Shown here one piece after another: positions 38,887 through 50,357 of a stretch of 64,000 bases of DNA (positions within the stretch are counted from its first letter, which is position 1; every line of letters starts with the position of its first letter). A program made the translations under genes and the position numbers. The notes beneath the pieces were generated by a model, which saw only the letters and a program-made list of their open reading frames with translations, searched no databases and was not told where the DNA came from. This stretch comes from Sphagnum magellanicum (taxonomy: Eukaryota > Streptophyta > Sphagnopsida > Sphagnales > Sphagnaceae): NCBI GenBank assembly GCA_021904315.1, contig CM038914.1:5704001-5768000 (forward strand), written 5' to 3'.

Positions 38887-39743
38887 AGGTTGTTTGGTGA
38901 GAAAGTTAAAAGAGATCTAAAGCTGAAAGTCTTTAGAACTAGAGCTTGAGAGTCTTTAGTAATATCATAGGAGTTTGTCAAGTGCAAAAGAAAAATGGGG
39001 AAAGGAAAGAATGTGAAGAGAAAGAAAAGAAAAGAGGTGAGAGGAGATTAACATATCAAAGTTGTGGAAGTCAGATATTTAAATCTAGATCTAGATCTAC
39101 TGTGAAAAGATCTTGGAGTGAAACTTGGAGGGATTATAGAAGATTATAAGAAGCTTTTATTTTAAAATTTTCAAAAGAAAAGGATATGTTTTGTGAGAGT
39201 TATGAGCTTTTGAAAACTTTGTGCCAGATCTGGTTTTTTTGGGTCATATCTCCTTTGTTTGAGCTTTTTTGGGTTTGCAGTTTTAGGATCTTATAGATCA
39301 TATAGGAATATATGTGTGAGAGAAATTTCATGTCATTTGGATATGTATTGAGAGAGATCCAAGCATCTAAAGTTTTAGTCTCAGTTTTAAAGTCAGTTTC
39401 TTTCAAAAGTGATATCTCTTTGTGGTCAACATCAATAGAGCTGAAATTTTGAACAGGTATTGAACACATATATATCTAATATGTCTCCCAAAATCTCAAG
39501 GATTTTGGAGTTGTTGAGAGCGAGTTGTAAGTCATTTTGTGTTCAGGTCCCAGTTTGAGGTGACTTCAAAGAAGTAACAAGATCTCCCATTTTATGAAGT
39601 TAAATGAGCTGAAATTTTGAAAGAAGGTAGTAGACATATTATTCTATGTTTCACCAAAATTTTAAATCGATCCAGGGTCATATGTGTGTGGAGTAACTTT
39701 GCAAAGTTGCTGTGACAAAAGTTTGTTTTGAGAAGATATCAAA

Positions 39744-40560
39744 TGACGTGCTCCCAAATCACGGGGGTGGAACCCACTTGAGGGTTTCACAAAGTCAAGT
39801 TGCGGAAAGTTGAACTTGGTAGCACGCTCCCGGCTTCCAACTCTAGAAAGGGGTAGAGGGTCGAGTTGGAAGCCCCGGGATTAGACTAGGACGAGGGACT
39901 AGATTAGCTCGTGTGAATCTGCATCCAAAAACCAACCAAATCGGGTTAGTTTAGCATTCGGGACACCCTTTGGTGTTGGGACTTGCCACGGGCACTTGGA
40001 CACACAAGACTCACCACGGCCCGGACTCGGAGGAAGCCACCACCTTCCCCCATATAGTATTCTCTGCGGCTGGTCGCGGAGGCTACATCCGAATGGCACA
40101 AATTCCCGGGACTCCCGAAATGGAGTCCCGAAATTGTCCCGGCGGGACTCCCGGAACTTTGAACCGCCATAACTCTCCACTGCAGAGTTGGATCGCAACG
40201 AGGTCTGAACCAAAGTTGTAGCCCTCGTCGAGATCTTTCTAACGCCATGTCACACACTCAAATCGGACATCAGGAAGAGGTTCCCGACTTTTAGTGGTCG
40301 GGAGTCAAATTGCCAATTTGACTCCTGGCCCTTCTTTTGCCCATAACTTGGGCTGTAGATGTCCGAATTGCTAATGCGAGGGCATTTTCAATATCTACGT
40401 TTCAAGACCTTTCCAATGACACCAAGAACACCACAATGCAAGGTGTTTTGCCCCTTGTTGTCGAGCTCTAAACATTCGAGAGTCCCGGAAGACTTTCAAC
40501 CTCCAACTTTTCCAAGTGTTGGGCTCCACCCCCACACTTGGCCAAAGTGGGGTTGCGACA
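39744..40560 (+). mobile_element. Solo LTR B (817 bp), family S, inserted in the Copia leader
   Basis: Begins TGACGTGCTCCC and ends GGGGTTGCGACA, flanked by target duplication TCAAA (39739-39743, 40561-40565). It aligns end to end with solo LTR A. Lying inside the Copia leader, it inserted after that element. CCCGGGACTCCC and GGAGTCCCG words form a local inverted repeat in it. Confidence 0.9.
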
Positions 40561-40800
40561 TCAAAGCAAAGGTTTGAAGTGGAGAAAATACAACTTGGAG
40601 AACTTGAAGGAAGGAGTTTGAAGATTGGGAAGCGCAAATACATTATCAAGATCTTCGTACAAAAGTGTGGTATGTAATCATGTACTTAATACCATACGAA
40701 ATATTATATGATATACGTACCTATACATAAAACCTATGTATAGTATAAAATTTCGTATAATATTCAAGACATACATACATATGCAAGGTCCATCTTGTTC

Positions 40801-40872
40801 AACCCTAACCTTAATCCTAGAAACCTAAGGAAGGAAAACCCTAACCCTAATCCTAGAAACCCAAGGAAGGAA
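40801..40872. repeat. 36-bp tandem duplication in the Copia leader
   Basis: AACCCTAACCTTAATCCTAG starts at 40801 and AACCCTAACCCTAATCCTAG at 40837; each continues AAACC..AGGAAGGAA. The telomere-like words are short and do not make a telomeric array. Confidence 0.85.
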
Positions 40873-40921
40873 TTAAAATCATTGTGAAACCCCAAGAAGA
40901 CATTGAGTGGTGCCTTGAGAA

Positions 40922-41935
40922 ATGACGAACAGTCTTTCTCAAATTGTAATTGAGAAACTAGACAAGAATAATTTCCAAGTGTGGAAATTTAGGATTATGA
41001 ATCTTTTAATGGGGAAAGGCTACTGAGAATTCATAACTGGTGATGAGAAAGAACCTCCTCTCCCAGAAAACCCCACACAACAACAAATTCAAGCGAATAA
41101 AACTTGGCATGAAAAAGCAAGGAAAGTTTTATATTGGCTTTTTGTGAGTGTGTCCGATTCCATGATTGTGCATATTCAAGATGCAAAATCACCCAAGCAA
41201 GCTTGGAATACATTGGTGAAGATGTATAACACCAATACACAAGCCCGCAAAATGTAACTCAAACAAGAGTTACATAATCTATAGAAAAATAAGATGAAAA
41301 TCAATGACTATTTTACAAAGGTGAAAAACCTTGTAAATGCTCTTGCATCTATAGGAGCCCCTGTAGATGATGAAGATTTAGTGGTCGTGACCTTAAATGG
41401 ACTTGGAAAAGACTATAGCTAGTTTCGTACTTCAATTGCAGTTCGAGAAACATTTCCCAACTTCCAAGACTTAATAACACTACTTATAAGTGAAGAAATG
41501 AGAATTGTTGGTACTTCCAATGGAGGATCACAAGAAAGTGCTTTCTACTCAAATACTAATAGAGGTAGAGGTAGAAGTAGAGGTGGTAAAACCTCGTTTC
41601 GAGGTCGACACGAAAGTTCGCATGGTGGACATCATCAACATGAAGGTCAAGTTCATGGAGGTGAACGAGGAAACTTTGGAGGAAGAGGAAGTCGAGGAAG
41701 TCATGGAGGTTGTGGTGGAAGTCATCGAAGTCAATAACTAAATAACGATTCAAACTGCTACTACTGCGGGAAACCTGGGCACATGGCAAAGAACTGTTAT
41801 CAAAAGGAGCATGATGCACGAAATGAAAAGCTGCAACAAAGGAATTATGCATCAACTAGCAATCAAGGTGATGAACAACTGTTTGTGATGCAGCACATGG
41901 CAAATTCAATGATAGGAGGTGTATCAAACAACAAT
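40922..41935 (+). pseudogene. Copia gag, broken
   Basis: The frame starts at the ATG at 40922 and runs into pol. The opening LDKNNFQVWKFRI is the usual gag start of plant Copia (UBN2-type gag). A Gly/Arg/His-rich tract encoded at 41550-41735 precedes a CX2CX4HX4C zinc knuckle at 41756-41797 (CYYCGKPGHMAKNC). In-frame stops lie at 41024, 41255, 41282, 41420, 41735 and 41939. Confidence 0.9.
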
Positions 41936-41941
41936 GTCTAG

Positions 41942-44900
41942 TATGTGGATTCTGGAGCTTCAAACCACATGACTAGTCATGGAGAATGGTTTAAAGACAC
42001 AAAGTATTTGAAGACACCAGGGTTTGTGGAAATTGGTGATGACACTACACATCCCATCACACAGATTGGCAAGGTGTCATTGTCCATGCAAGATGGACAA
42101 ACAAAGTACTTGAAAGATGTACTTCATGTTCCAACCATAACAAAAAATTTGGTTCTGCTAGATGGTGGAACAAGGTTTACACGTGACATTCAACCCAAAT
42201 GGATGTTTTGTGGAAGACATGAAAAACCAAGGCAAATTGATTGCAAAAGGAAAAAGGAATGGACGAATGTTCACCTTGGATGTGAACATGCATGAGGTGA
42301 ATTCCATGTTATTCACACATGGAAAAGGAGCTAGAGACATTAGAATTTGGCACAAGCGGGTTGGCCATGTTAATCTCCAACGTTTTAAACTCATGGAGAA
42401 ACAAAAACTTGTTGGAGGTCTTCCCAAATTTGGAACAGAAGAGGTGATGTCAAAGGTTTGTGAAGCATGCCAATTGGGGAAGCAAGCTAAGCATCCATTC
42501 CCAGTTCAAACAATTCATGTAAATTCCAAACCTTTGGAAATGATCCATTGAGATGTGTGGACCACGAAGACAAAATCCATTGGAGGATGCAAGTACTACG
42601 TGAGTTTCATTGATGACCACACAAGGAAGGTGTGGGTCTACTTCATGAAACACAAAGGTGAAGTGTTTCAACATTTTTTGAATTTCAAAGCAATGGTGGA
42701 GAAGGAGAAGGGTGTGAGCATCAAGTGCCTAACGTTCGATGGAGGGGGAAAGTATTTTTCAAATGAATTCAGTGAGTATTTGAAGGAGCATGGGATTCAA
42801 AGGAAATACTCATGTAGTTATTCCCCACAGTAGAATGGAGTTGCTAAAAGGAAAAACAAACACATTGCAGAAATAACACGTGTCATGTTGAATGAGAAGA
42901 ATTTGCCAAATTACTTTTGGGCTGAAGCGGTAGCAACTGCAGTCTACATCATGAATCGAACACCCACAACGACAGTTCATGGCATGACACCTAAAGAAAA
43001 ATTCACAGGCAAGAAACCCGATGTTTCACACCTCAGAGTGTTTGGTTGCATTACATACGTGCATGTTCATGAGGAGAAGAGATCACAACTAGACCCAAAA
43101 GCTAAGAAGTGTATTTTCATTGAATATTCCTTAGAACAAAAGGGATATAGATGTTTCAATTCTTCCACTCGGAAGTTGCAAGTGAGTAGAGATGTTGTGT
43201 TTGATGAGATGGTTAGCTGGTACTCACCATTGAAGATAGCAAAAGATGGAGAGGTTAGAAATGGTGGTGTTTCATCAAATCTGGAATAAGAATCACAATT
43301 AACTAGTGGACCACAAGAGCCTTCAATTAGTGGGTCCAATAGCACTCCATGGAAAGGAAGATTAAAATCTTCAAACATTGTACATGGTAGTTCTCAAACA
43401 TCATCTAGAAATTTTCATGTAGATGGTGAGTCAAGTGATTTAAAGAAGAGTGAAGGTGAAGAATTAAGAATCACTTCAATTACTACTCCTGGAGCTCGGA
43501 TGGCCAAGAAAGTTTTGAAAACACTTGACAACAACAATGGAGTACGAAGATCCACACGAGTCAAATACCCTGTACAAAGACTCACATATGATGGCTTTGT
43601 AGCTCATCATTACGCATACATGGTGAAAGTTATACAGGAGGTTGAACCCACTTGTTTTGAATAAACGGTTGGAAACCCTAAGTGGAACAATGCCATGAAT
43701 GAAGAGATGGCGGCTTTGTATGCGAATGCTACTTGGGAATTGGTAGCTTTACCAGAGGACAAGAAAGCAATTGGGTGCAAATGGGTGTACAAAATCAAAC
43801 ACAATGCAGATGGATATGTGAGCAGATACAAAGCAAAATTGGTTGCCAAAAGTTATGCCCAAACTTATGGCATAGACTATGAAGAGACCTATAGTCTAGT
43901 TGCCAAAATGACAACTGTAAGAGCAATCATTGCTATGGCAGCATCAAAAGGATGGTCTTTACATCAAATGGATGCAAATAATGTTTTTCTTCATGGAGAT
44001 TTACAAGAAGAAGTGTACATGGAACAACCACTAGGTTATGTGGACCAAACACATCTTAATTTGGTTTGTAGGTTGAAGAAAACTTTGTATGGCTTGAAGC
44101 AAACACCTAGAGCTTGGTCAGAAAAGATAGGTGAGTATCTTGTCACAAGTGGATTTCAAACATCCGATGCAGATTTTTCACTATATGTGAAAAAGACAAA
44201 TCATGGGATTGTAGTCATAGTCATCTATGTTGATGACTTGATTATCACATGAGATAGTGATGTAGACAATTCTGATTTGAAAAAGCTGTTGAAGCAAAAG
44301 TTTGAGATGAAGGATTTGGGAGAATTGCGTTATTTCCTCGGCATTGAGGTAATCCATTCCCCTAAAGGGATATGGTTACTACAAAGGCAATATGCCTTGA
44401 ACAAATTGTTTGAATATGGGATGACGGGTTGTAAACCCATTTTAATTCCATTGGAGCAAAATGTGAAGTTAAGTGCAGATGAAGGAGAGCTTGTGGAGGA
44501 TACCACTATGTATAAACGCATAGTGGGGAGTTTGATTTACATTACCATCACAAGGCCAGATTTGAGTTATGCAGTTGGAGTGGTAAGTCAATTCATGCAA
44601 ACACCACGAAAGCCACATTTGGATGCAGTGAGGCACATACTGAGGTACATAAAACATACCTTGCAGTGTGGAATTTTTTATGAAGCTAAGAACCAGTTAC
44701 AAGTACATGGATACATGGATGCTGATTGGGCTAGCAATGTTTCAGATGGAAGATCAACTAGTGGTTTCATGTTTTCTTTTAGAAGTGGTGTTGTTAGTTG
44801 GAGTAGTAAGAAACAACCAACAATTGCACTATCAAGCACAAAGGCAGAATATAGAGGTGCAACAATTGTTGCATGTGAAGTAGTTTGGTTACAAAAACTA

Positions 44901-45215
44901 CTATCAGATTTGGGACAATTAGTGGATGCTCTTATTGTCATTTATTGTGATAACATCAGTAGCATACTACTTGTTAACAACCCTGTCTATCATGCTAGGA
45001 CAAAACACATTGAGGTGCACTACCACTTTATTAAAGAAAAAGTTATAGTAAAAGAAATTGACCTTATTCATGTCAGTACCGAAAATCAAGTTGCTGACAT
45101 TTTCACAAAGGCTTTAGGTATAGACAAGCTAAGGAAGTTTAGAAAAATGCTTGGTGTACTAGAAGTGGATTTGAGCTTGAGGGGGAGTGTTGAGAATTCA
45201 AGCTCAACTAGTTAG
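41942..45215 (+). pseudogene. Copia pol (protease, integrase, reverse transcriptase, RNase H), broken
   Basis: Protease DSGAS is encoded at 41948. A frameshift near 42150-42161 moves the reading frame. The pre-integrase region follows (IWHKRVGHVN, CQLGKQAKHP), then the integrase core (FIDDHTRKVWVYF, LTFDGGGKYFSNEF, NRTP). The RT has WELVALPEDKKAIGCKWVYK, QMDANNVFLHGDL and the catalytic YVDDLIIT at 44226-44249. RNase H has MDADWAS, STSGF, STKAEY and DIFTKALG. After the frameshift one frame continues to 45215, into the 3' LTR, broken by stops at 42549, 42831, 43287, 43662 and 44250. The stop at 42831 replaces the second Gln of the conserved SPQQNG. Confidence 0.92.
45174..45187 (+). other. Polypurine tract of the Copia element
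   Basis: GAGCTTGAGGGGGAG ends one base before the TG of the 3' LTR, the expected plus-strand priming site. Confidence 0.85.
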
Positions 45216-45500
45216 GTTTCATTAGTTACTGGAGTAGGAAAGTAATTAGGTTACTTTCACAAGGTTGAATTACTTTCGTTACTTATTTTAATTTGGTTAT
45301 TTGTGGTTTGGTCTTTTAGTTAAATACCTTGGTTTTGATGGTTTGGCTTTCTTTTCTTCATTACACAAGTTTATGTATTTCATGTGACAAGAACTTTAGA
45401 AAGTTCTTGATGTTGTGTTTTGTGTTGTGAGCATTATGTTGTAGTTTCCTTTCAATAAAGATTTATGTTTACACTTGAGTAAATATCCTATTTGTTAACA
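45188..45500 (+). repeat. 3' LTR of the Copia element
   Basis: 313 bp, starts TGTTGA, ends GTTAACA, followed by target duplication TTTGG. About 16 differences from the 5' LTR. Confidence 0.93.
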
Positions 45501-45505
45501 TTTGG

Positions 45506-46780
45506 GACCTAGCACATTTGAATTGTTTTCATTTTATGTGGTAAATAAAACCCAAGTAAGAGGGCCCTACCAGAATAAGGGTAGCGTTCTTTGATTCTAA
45601 TTTGTTTTGAAACATGTAGTTGTTAATAGATTCAGATAACTGCACAACACTGGTTTGAACCAGTGTTGGTTTAATATATAGGATTTCGATGGGTATGTAC
45701 TTGGGTATGCACCCCTGATATGTACAGCTTGAAACCAGCTGGTATCATTTCTGAAAAACCCAAGAAATATCCGGGTTCATTATTTGCTTACACCAACCTT
45801 ACCATTGCACTTACCCATATCCGAAGCTTTCTCCTTTTGGGGATACTCATAGTCATATATCACATGTGAAAAGTTTTTTGTGTTTCTATGTATGTATATC
45901 TCAAAAATAGAAAACTTCTTGAAGCTGGGATTTTCAGAAGCTGTGTTAATAAATTGGAACACTAATCTTCCTTTCTCTTTTTTATCTTACCCTTGTCTTA
46001 TGTCAAATGAATACTATTTTAATGATCTTTACAAGCATGTCGCTCTTTAATGCAAAATCTCTTTTGGGATGCTTGTTGCTTTTGCTCCATCACAAAATTG
46101 AAAAAAAAAGTGAATGCATTGAACACATGTTGGCAAATGGCGATTTTCTCAATAACTAGCCAACATTGTCTTAATGTAAATTTTTGATACCTGGTCACAT
46201 ATTTCATATCTGTAGTTGGTATGAGGTAATGGTGTATTCATGTTCATACTAGGGATTCCCCCCCCCAAAACATGTAGGTTCTTATATATACCCACCCTGA
46301 TATGTCTATTTAAAAATGATTTGAAGACTCATGTTCATATCCAATTTCCAAATTGAAAGAACCTTAATACCAATATCAAGCTGATAAGTTGAAATGCGCA
46401 TACACACCCAACATTGGTTTGAACCTAGAAGGACATGCAATAGTGTATATTTTGCCTAATCACAATTTAAAAAAAAAAAGCAAGTTGCAAGTTGCTTGCA
46501 AATACTTTTACAATGTCTTTCTTCTGTACCCACAACTAATAATCAACGGTTTTTGTCAAAATATTAAAAAAAATTCAACAAAATAGTTTCAACATACCCA
46601 TTTTTAATATTCCAAAATTTAGACTCTACCTAACAGTAAGAACATTATCTAGTTCTCCAGCAAATCTACTTTTGATTTTGATTTTTTCACTTTCTCTTTT
46701 GAGAATAATTTACTGCAGAACCTTAGTGGCAAGTACAATATCAATGTGAAAAGAGAGGCATATTTTACTTTGTGTTTGCT
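45506..46780. other. Intergenic DNA, no gene seen
   Basis: Apart from the palindrome at 45645, nothing recognisable. Short frames only, with a C-run at 46259-46266. Confidence 0.5.
45645..45668. repeat. 24-bp near-perfect palindrome
   Basis: Arms CAACACTGGTT and AACCAGTGTTG are separated by TG. It is isolated in AT-rich DNA just beyond the Copia element; it could be part of a small transposon end. No partner was found. Confidence 0.7.
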
Positions 46781-46789
46781 ACCATACCC

Positions 46790-47310
46790 TAAATTTGTGA
46801 AGTTGTGCATGGCATGTACATGTAGATAGCTCCTACATCACATCTATCTATGAAGGTAGATAGTTTGTTTTGTTTTGTAGTTATGAGATCCACTGAACCG
46901 GGATGCTTCAAATCATGTTCTTGGTGTCTTTGGAAAGCTCTCAACAAGAAGAGGTGCATGGCCTTCCTTGGTTCCATGATGTTTGGACTTGTGGTGCAAA
47001 AGTTCTTGAATATTGAATGATTTCTTTATTGAAAATTAAATTAAATCATAGCTGAAAATTTCAGAGGAATTGGAATGTGCCTTTGGTGTTATTGGAAAGA
47101 TTTCGATGAGCAGGATTTCATGGAATTTATTTGGTAAGATTTGGATTCAGAATGTGGGAGATATTGATTTTTAAGTGACTTCTGCTGCTGAAAATTCAAA
47201 TAAACTTCAAATAACCAGGTTTTGGAAGGGAAAATCAGTTGAGGATGTGATAGCACTTGGGCCAACGGCACAGGCCACACTAATAAATAATGAAGGAAAC
47301 AAGTACCCAA
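46790..47310 (-). repeat. Dispersed repeat family R1, copy 2 (longest)
   Basis: Read on the minus strand, this has GTGTGGCCTGTGCCGTTGGC near 47270, TTTTGCACCACAAGTCC near 47000, GAGAGCTTTCCAAAGACACC near 46935, GCATCCCGGTTCAGTGGATC near 46900 and CTTCATAGATAGATG near 46850. These motifs recur in the same order at 53.0-53.3 kb on the plus strand. No open frame, TIR or LTR structure was recognised. Confidence 0.75.
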
Positions 47311-48890
47311 CTTTAATAGAGAAATGAACATGTTCAAAATGTATGTTTCTTTCTATTGGAATGCTGTTTCTCCAAGAACATGTCTATTTGATGACCACAA
47401 AGGTGTTTGACAAAACCAGAATCAAAGAGTTACAAATTCTGTGTATTTCAAAAACCTCAAAGAATTGTCAGGCTTCATGAAATAACCAGCAAATACCTGG
47501 CAGTTTTCTAGATGATTATTTTCTCTTTTTTTCAAAAAAAATTGTAGAGCCATGGTTAGATATGATTTTGCAGTATTTGATAACCATGGGTATTAGCTCT
47601 GATAACTGGTCAAGGTTTGGTGCAGTTTCTAATACCCGCCCCCACTCTGGTTTGGACACTACACATTTGTTCACAGTAGTGTGCATTTTCCAGGTGGAAA
47701 GTGGCTGACTAGTTGGGATAGTGTGATGTTGGGATCTCAACCAATTTGATGGTTATTGGATGAAAGTTATAACCAATAGATTAGTACACTGCAATAGAAT
47801 ATGGTTTTTCCTACACCAATATGCCATGGTTAATGACACTTGGGAGGTAAACTTTGTGGTTTCCTCCATCATAATGTAAAATACGTTAGGTTTATTGTTA
47901 TGTTAACATTGTGGGTTCAAGGACAATGAGGAGGGACATGCTAATGGTGAAAATTACTCTAATTAATAGGTTGAAAAGTATTTTTCAAATTGTGTAAGTT
48001 TTTGTTCTTACAATATCATTGTGATACTAATGAACATGATTTTTAAAAATCTAGCAAGGGATCAAAATATACCAAAAAAATAAAATGCAAAGATGTTTTA
48101 TGATTGGGGAACATTACCATAGTTGCTTGAAAGCCCTTTTCAAATTCAATTCATTTTTTAATTTGTATGCATAGTGGACACATAAACTTGTCACAATTCA
48201 CATTTTTCATGTGTGTTTTGTCCACTTAACTACCTTTTTTTGCTTTTAAATCATATATTTTAAAGTGATTGATTAATTTTTTTTAATCTAATGAGTTTGT
48301 GTAAAGATTCATCAAACATTTCTTAATGTAATTGAACAACATTTTGTAACATGTAATGAAAGAAGGTTGTATTTGAATCACTACTTAAAAACATTGGTTG
48401 CCTTGTCATGATGATGTGATAAATTGTGATTGGTTGTAAAAGGCAATGAATTAAAAATTCATGATTTTTATAATAAAAAAATTTACAATAAAATTTTATA
48501 TTGTTATATAAAAATGTGAATAATTATTGCACATGGTTATACCATTTTGAAAATATTTTAATTATTTTAAAAGTGAAAAAATATTTAAAATATTAACGAC
48601 AATGGTTTGAAAATGTTTAAAAACATTTTATATTCATTAGGTTCATTCCAAATTATTTCACATGTTTTCATAATATATCAAAAATATTATCATTTTCAAA
48701 TATTGAGAACTTGAAACATTAATACACCTTTCAAATAAAAAACATGCAATTGTTTTGTTTGTCAACCAAATACCCGGTCCACACTCACAAGGAAAGTTGT
48801 CCCCTCAAAGTGTTGTTCAATCTTCAAATTGTTGTTTGGCAAAAAAGGATGAAAATTTCAGCATCATCCCAATTTATGAATGAAAGAATC
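47311..48890. other. AT-rich DNA, no gene seen
   Basis: No domain-bearing frame. 47.95-48.75 kb is extremely AT-rich. Confidence 0.5.
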
Positions 48891-49380
48891 TTCAATTGGA
48901 TGAAAAACGAGAGAAAAAAAAAGAAAAAAGCCAAAGCTCGTTCCTGAACTTCCAGGCCATTTCCGAACCTTGCGAAGCTACCGTCCTCCGAGGCTCGGTA
49001 GAGAAAGAGAGAGATGTGCGGGAGCGATGGCACGCCGACAACCACCGTCACCGCAACTCCCGCGGAGCTCCTACGTGTTATGGCGATGGCGAGCATGGCT
49101 GGGCCCTAACACTTTCTGGCTTACAAAAACTCTCTTATTCTTTTCTCACCTCAAACTTACTTACTTACTTGACCACAAAGTCTCTCCACCGTCACCTTGG
49201 GGCGATGGCGGTCCCGCGGTCGTCACCCCACCTCCACCGTCACCGCCCCCACCTCCGAGCTTTTGCGCAAGGGATTTGACTTCTGCTGTGCGGTCTCGTG
49301 ACCACGAAGAAGTATCAAGCAAAGCAGAGAGAAAGAACTTCACTCGCTAGCAAAGCTTTGACAGAACTAAGCGATGGAAG
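48890..49380. other. GC-rich island with unrecognised open frames
   Basis: Composition rises sharply compared with the flanks, with many CpG. Two overlapping plus-strand frames of about 126 codons (48896-49279 and 48970-49350) are open but show no domain, and overlapping openness in several frames suggests composition rather than coding. It could be an alternative promoter or first exon of the NCS1 gene 1 kb downstream, or a relic gene 5' end. Confidence 0.35.
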
Positions 49381-50010
49381 AAAATCCGCAACCCAGATTC
49401 TACTTGGCCTACCGGCTGTTGTGGGTTAAGGAAAGTGATTAAGAGAGTGATTAGGCCAAGTGAGTTTAGGGAGAAACAACCAAAACTAAACCTTAATCTA
49501 AGTTTTGTGGATAATTTTTAGAATTAAGGAATATTTAAGCGAGTGATTAAGGACTAGGTAACCAGCATCCTAACCTTTGGTTACTTAGTGTTTAGAGGTG
49601 TGGAAACGACCTCATAACCGGTTCCTCCGGAGAAATCAGTGATGTGGCATCACCCCATTGGCGGAGAGTTCACCGGTTACAACCCATATCCACTGTGTAC
49701 TGGGTTTGGCCAGATGGCCGTTATGGCATTCATCCCGAATGTCGACGTACTCATCAGTTATCGGCGGGTGAGTTCCCATCCATCGATGAATGAAAAATCG
49801 TATGACCATTTTTCATCCATTTACACAAATTCATAACCATTCTCTGTCAGGATGGATGTATAATATTAGGGTATGTGCGAAAATAAACGTTAATGTAACG
49901 GATGAGAAAAGTGATTAAACATAATAGGTAAATGAATCCCAAAGGTTATATAGTGGATGAAAAGCAACCCACCGCCACAGCAGCAAAAGAATGGTGATCA
50001 ACTTTAGTCG
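49381..50010. other. Region upstream of the NCS1 gene
   Basis: Contains repeated GAGTGATTA words (about 49446-49545). It probably includes promoter DNA of the NCS1 permease gene. Confidence 0.4.
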
Positions 50011-50357
50011 ATGAAAAGAGAGTCTCGTCAGCGGCGGAATGAATCTTTCCAACACTTTTGGCTTTTTAAAAGATGCGAAGAAAGCTCACCCGGAGTTCTC
50101 GCCGGGCCGGCTTGCTTCCTTCCCGGAGTACTCGCCGGCTGGCTTCCCACCCGGAGTTCCTGCCTTGCTTCCCTGTGCAGCACTGCGAGCGAATCGAGAG
50201 CTGAGGAGAGGAGATTCGCAATTGCTCTCATCATCATCGCTTTTATAAATTTCGGAGAGAATCGTAAGAAATTTTTGTTGTTGGAGAATCCATTCAGAAA
50301 CAGCTTCATAGATTGATTTGCAAAGAGTGTCGAGACTCTGTTGTCTGTTTTGCAGCT
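50011..50357 (+). promoter_or_regulatory. 5' leader of the NCS1 gene with a probable 82-base intron
   Basis: A donor-like ATC|GTAAGA at 50274 and an acceptor TCTGTTTTGCAG ending at 50355 bracket an 82-base interval just two bases before the ATG at 50358. A 28-33-bp imperfect triplication (CCCGGAGT..., starting near 50089, 50122 and 50150) lies in the leader. An ATG at 50011 would be an upstream ORF out of frame after splicing. Confidence 0.5.

Larger units (their letters stand above)
38560..45500 (+). mobile_element. Full-length but inactive Copia LTR retrotransposon
   Basis: Two 313-bp LTRs (38560-38872, 45188-45500) begin TGTTGA and end GTTAACA, flanked by the 5-bp duplication TTTGG (38555-38559, 45501-45505). 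Internal order is primer site, long leader, gag, protease, integrase, reverse transcriptase, RNase H, polypurine tract; integrase before RT defines Copia. The LTRs differ at about 16 positions by eye, all but one transitions. The single gag-pol frame has eleven stops and one frameshift. A solo LTR of another family interrupts the leader. Confidence 0.95.

Noticed and set aside
40801-40872. Telomere-like CCCTAA words
   Set aside because: Only a few words inside a 36-bp duplication in the Copia leader; not a telomeric array.
41498-41855. Alternative low-complexity frames (Val/Glu- and Ser/Thr-rich) over the gag tract
   Set aside because: They are other-frame readings of the Gly/Arg/His-rich gag segment before the zinc knuckle.
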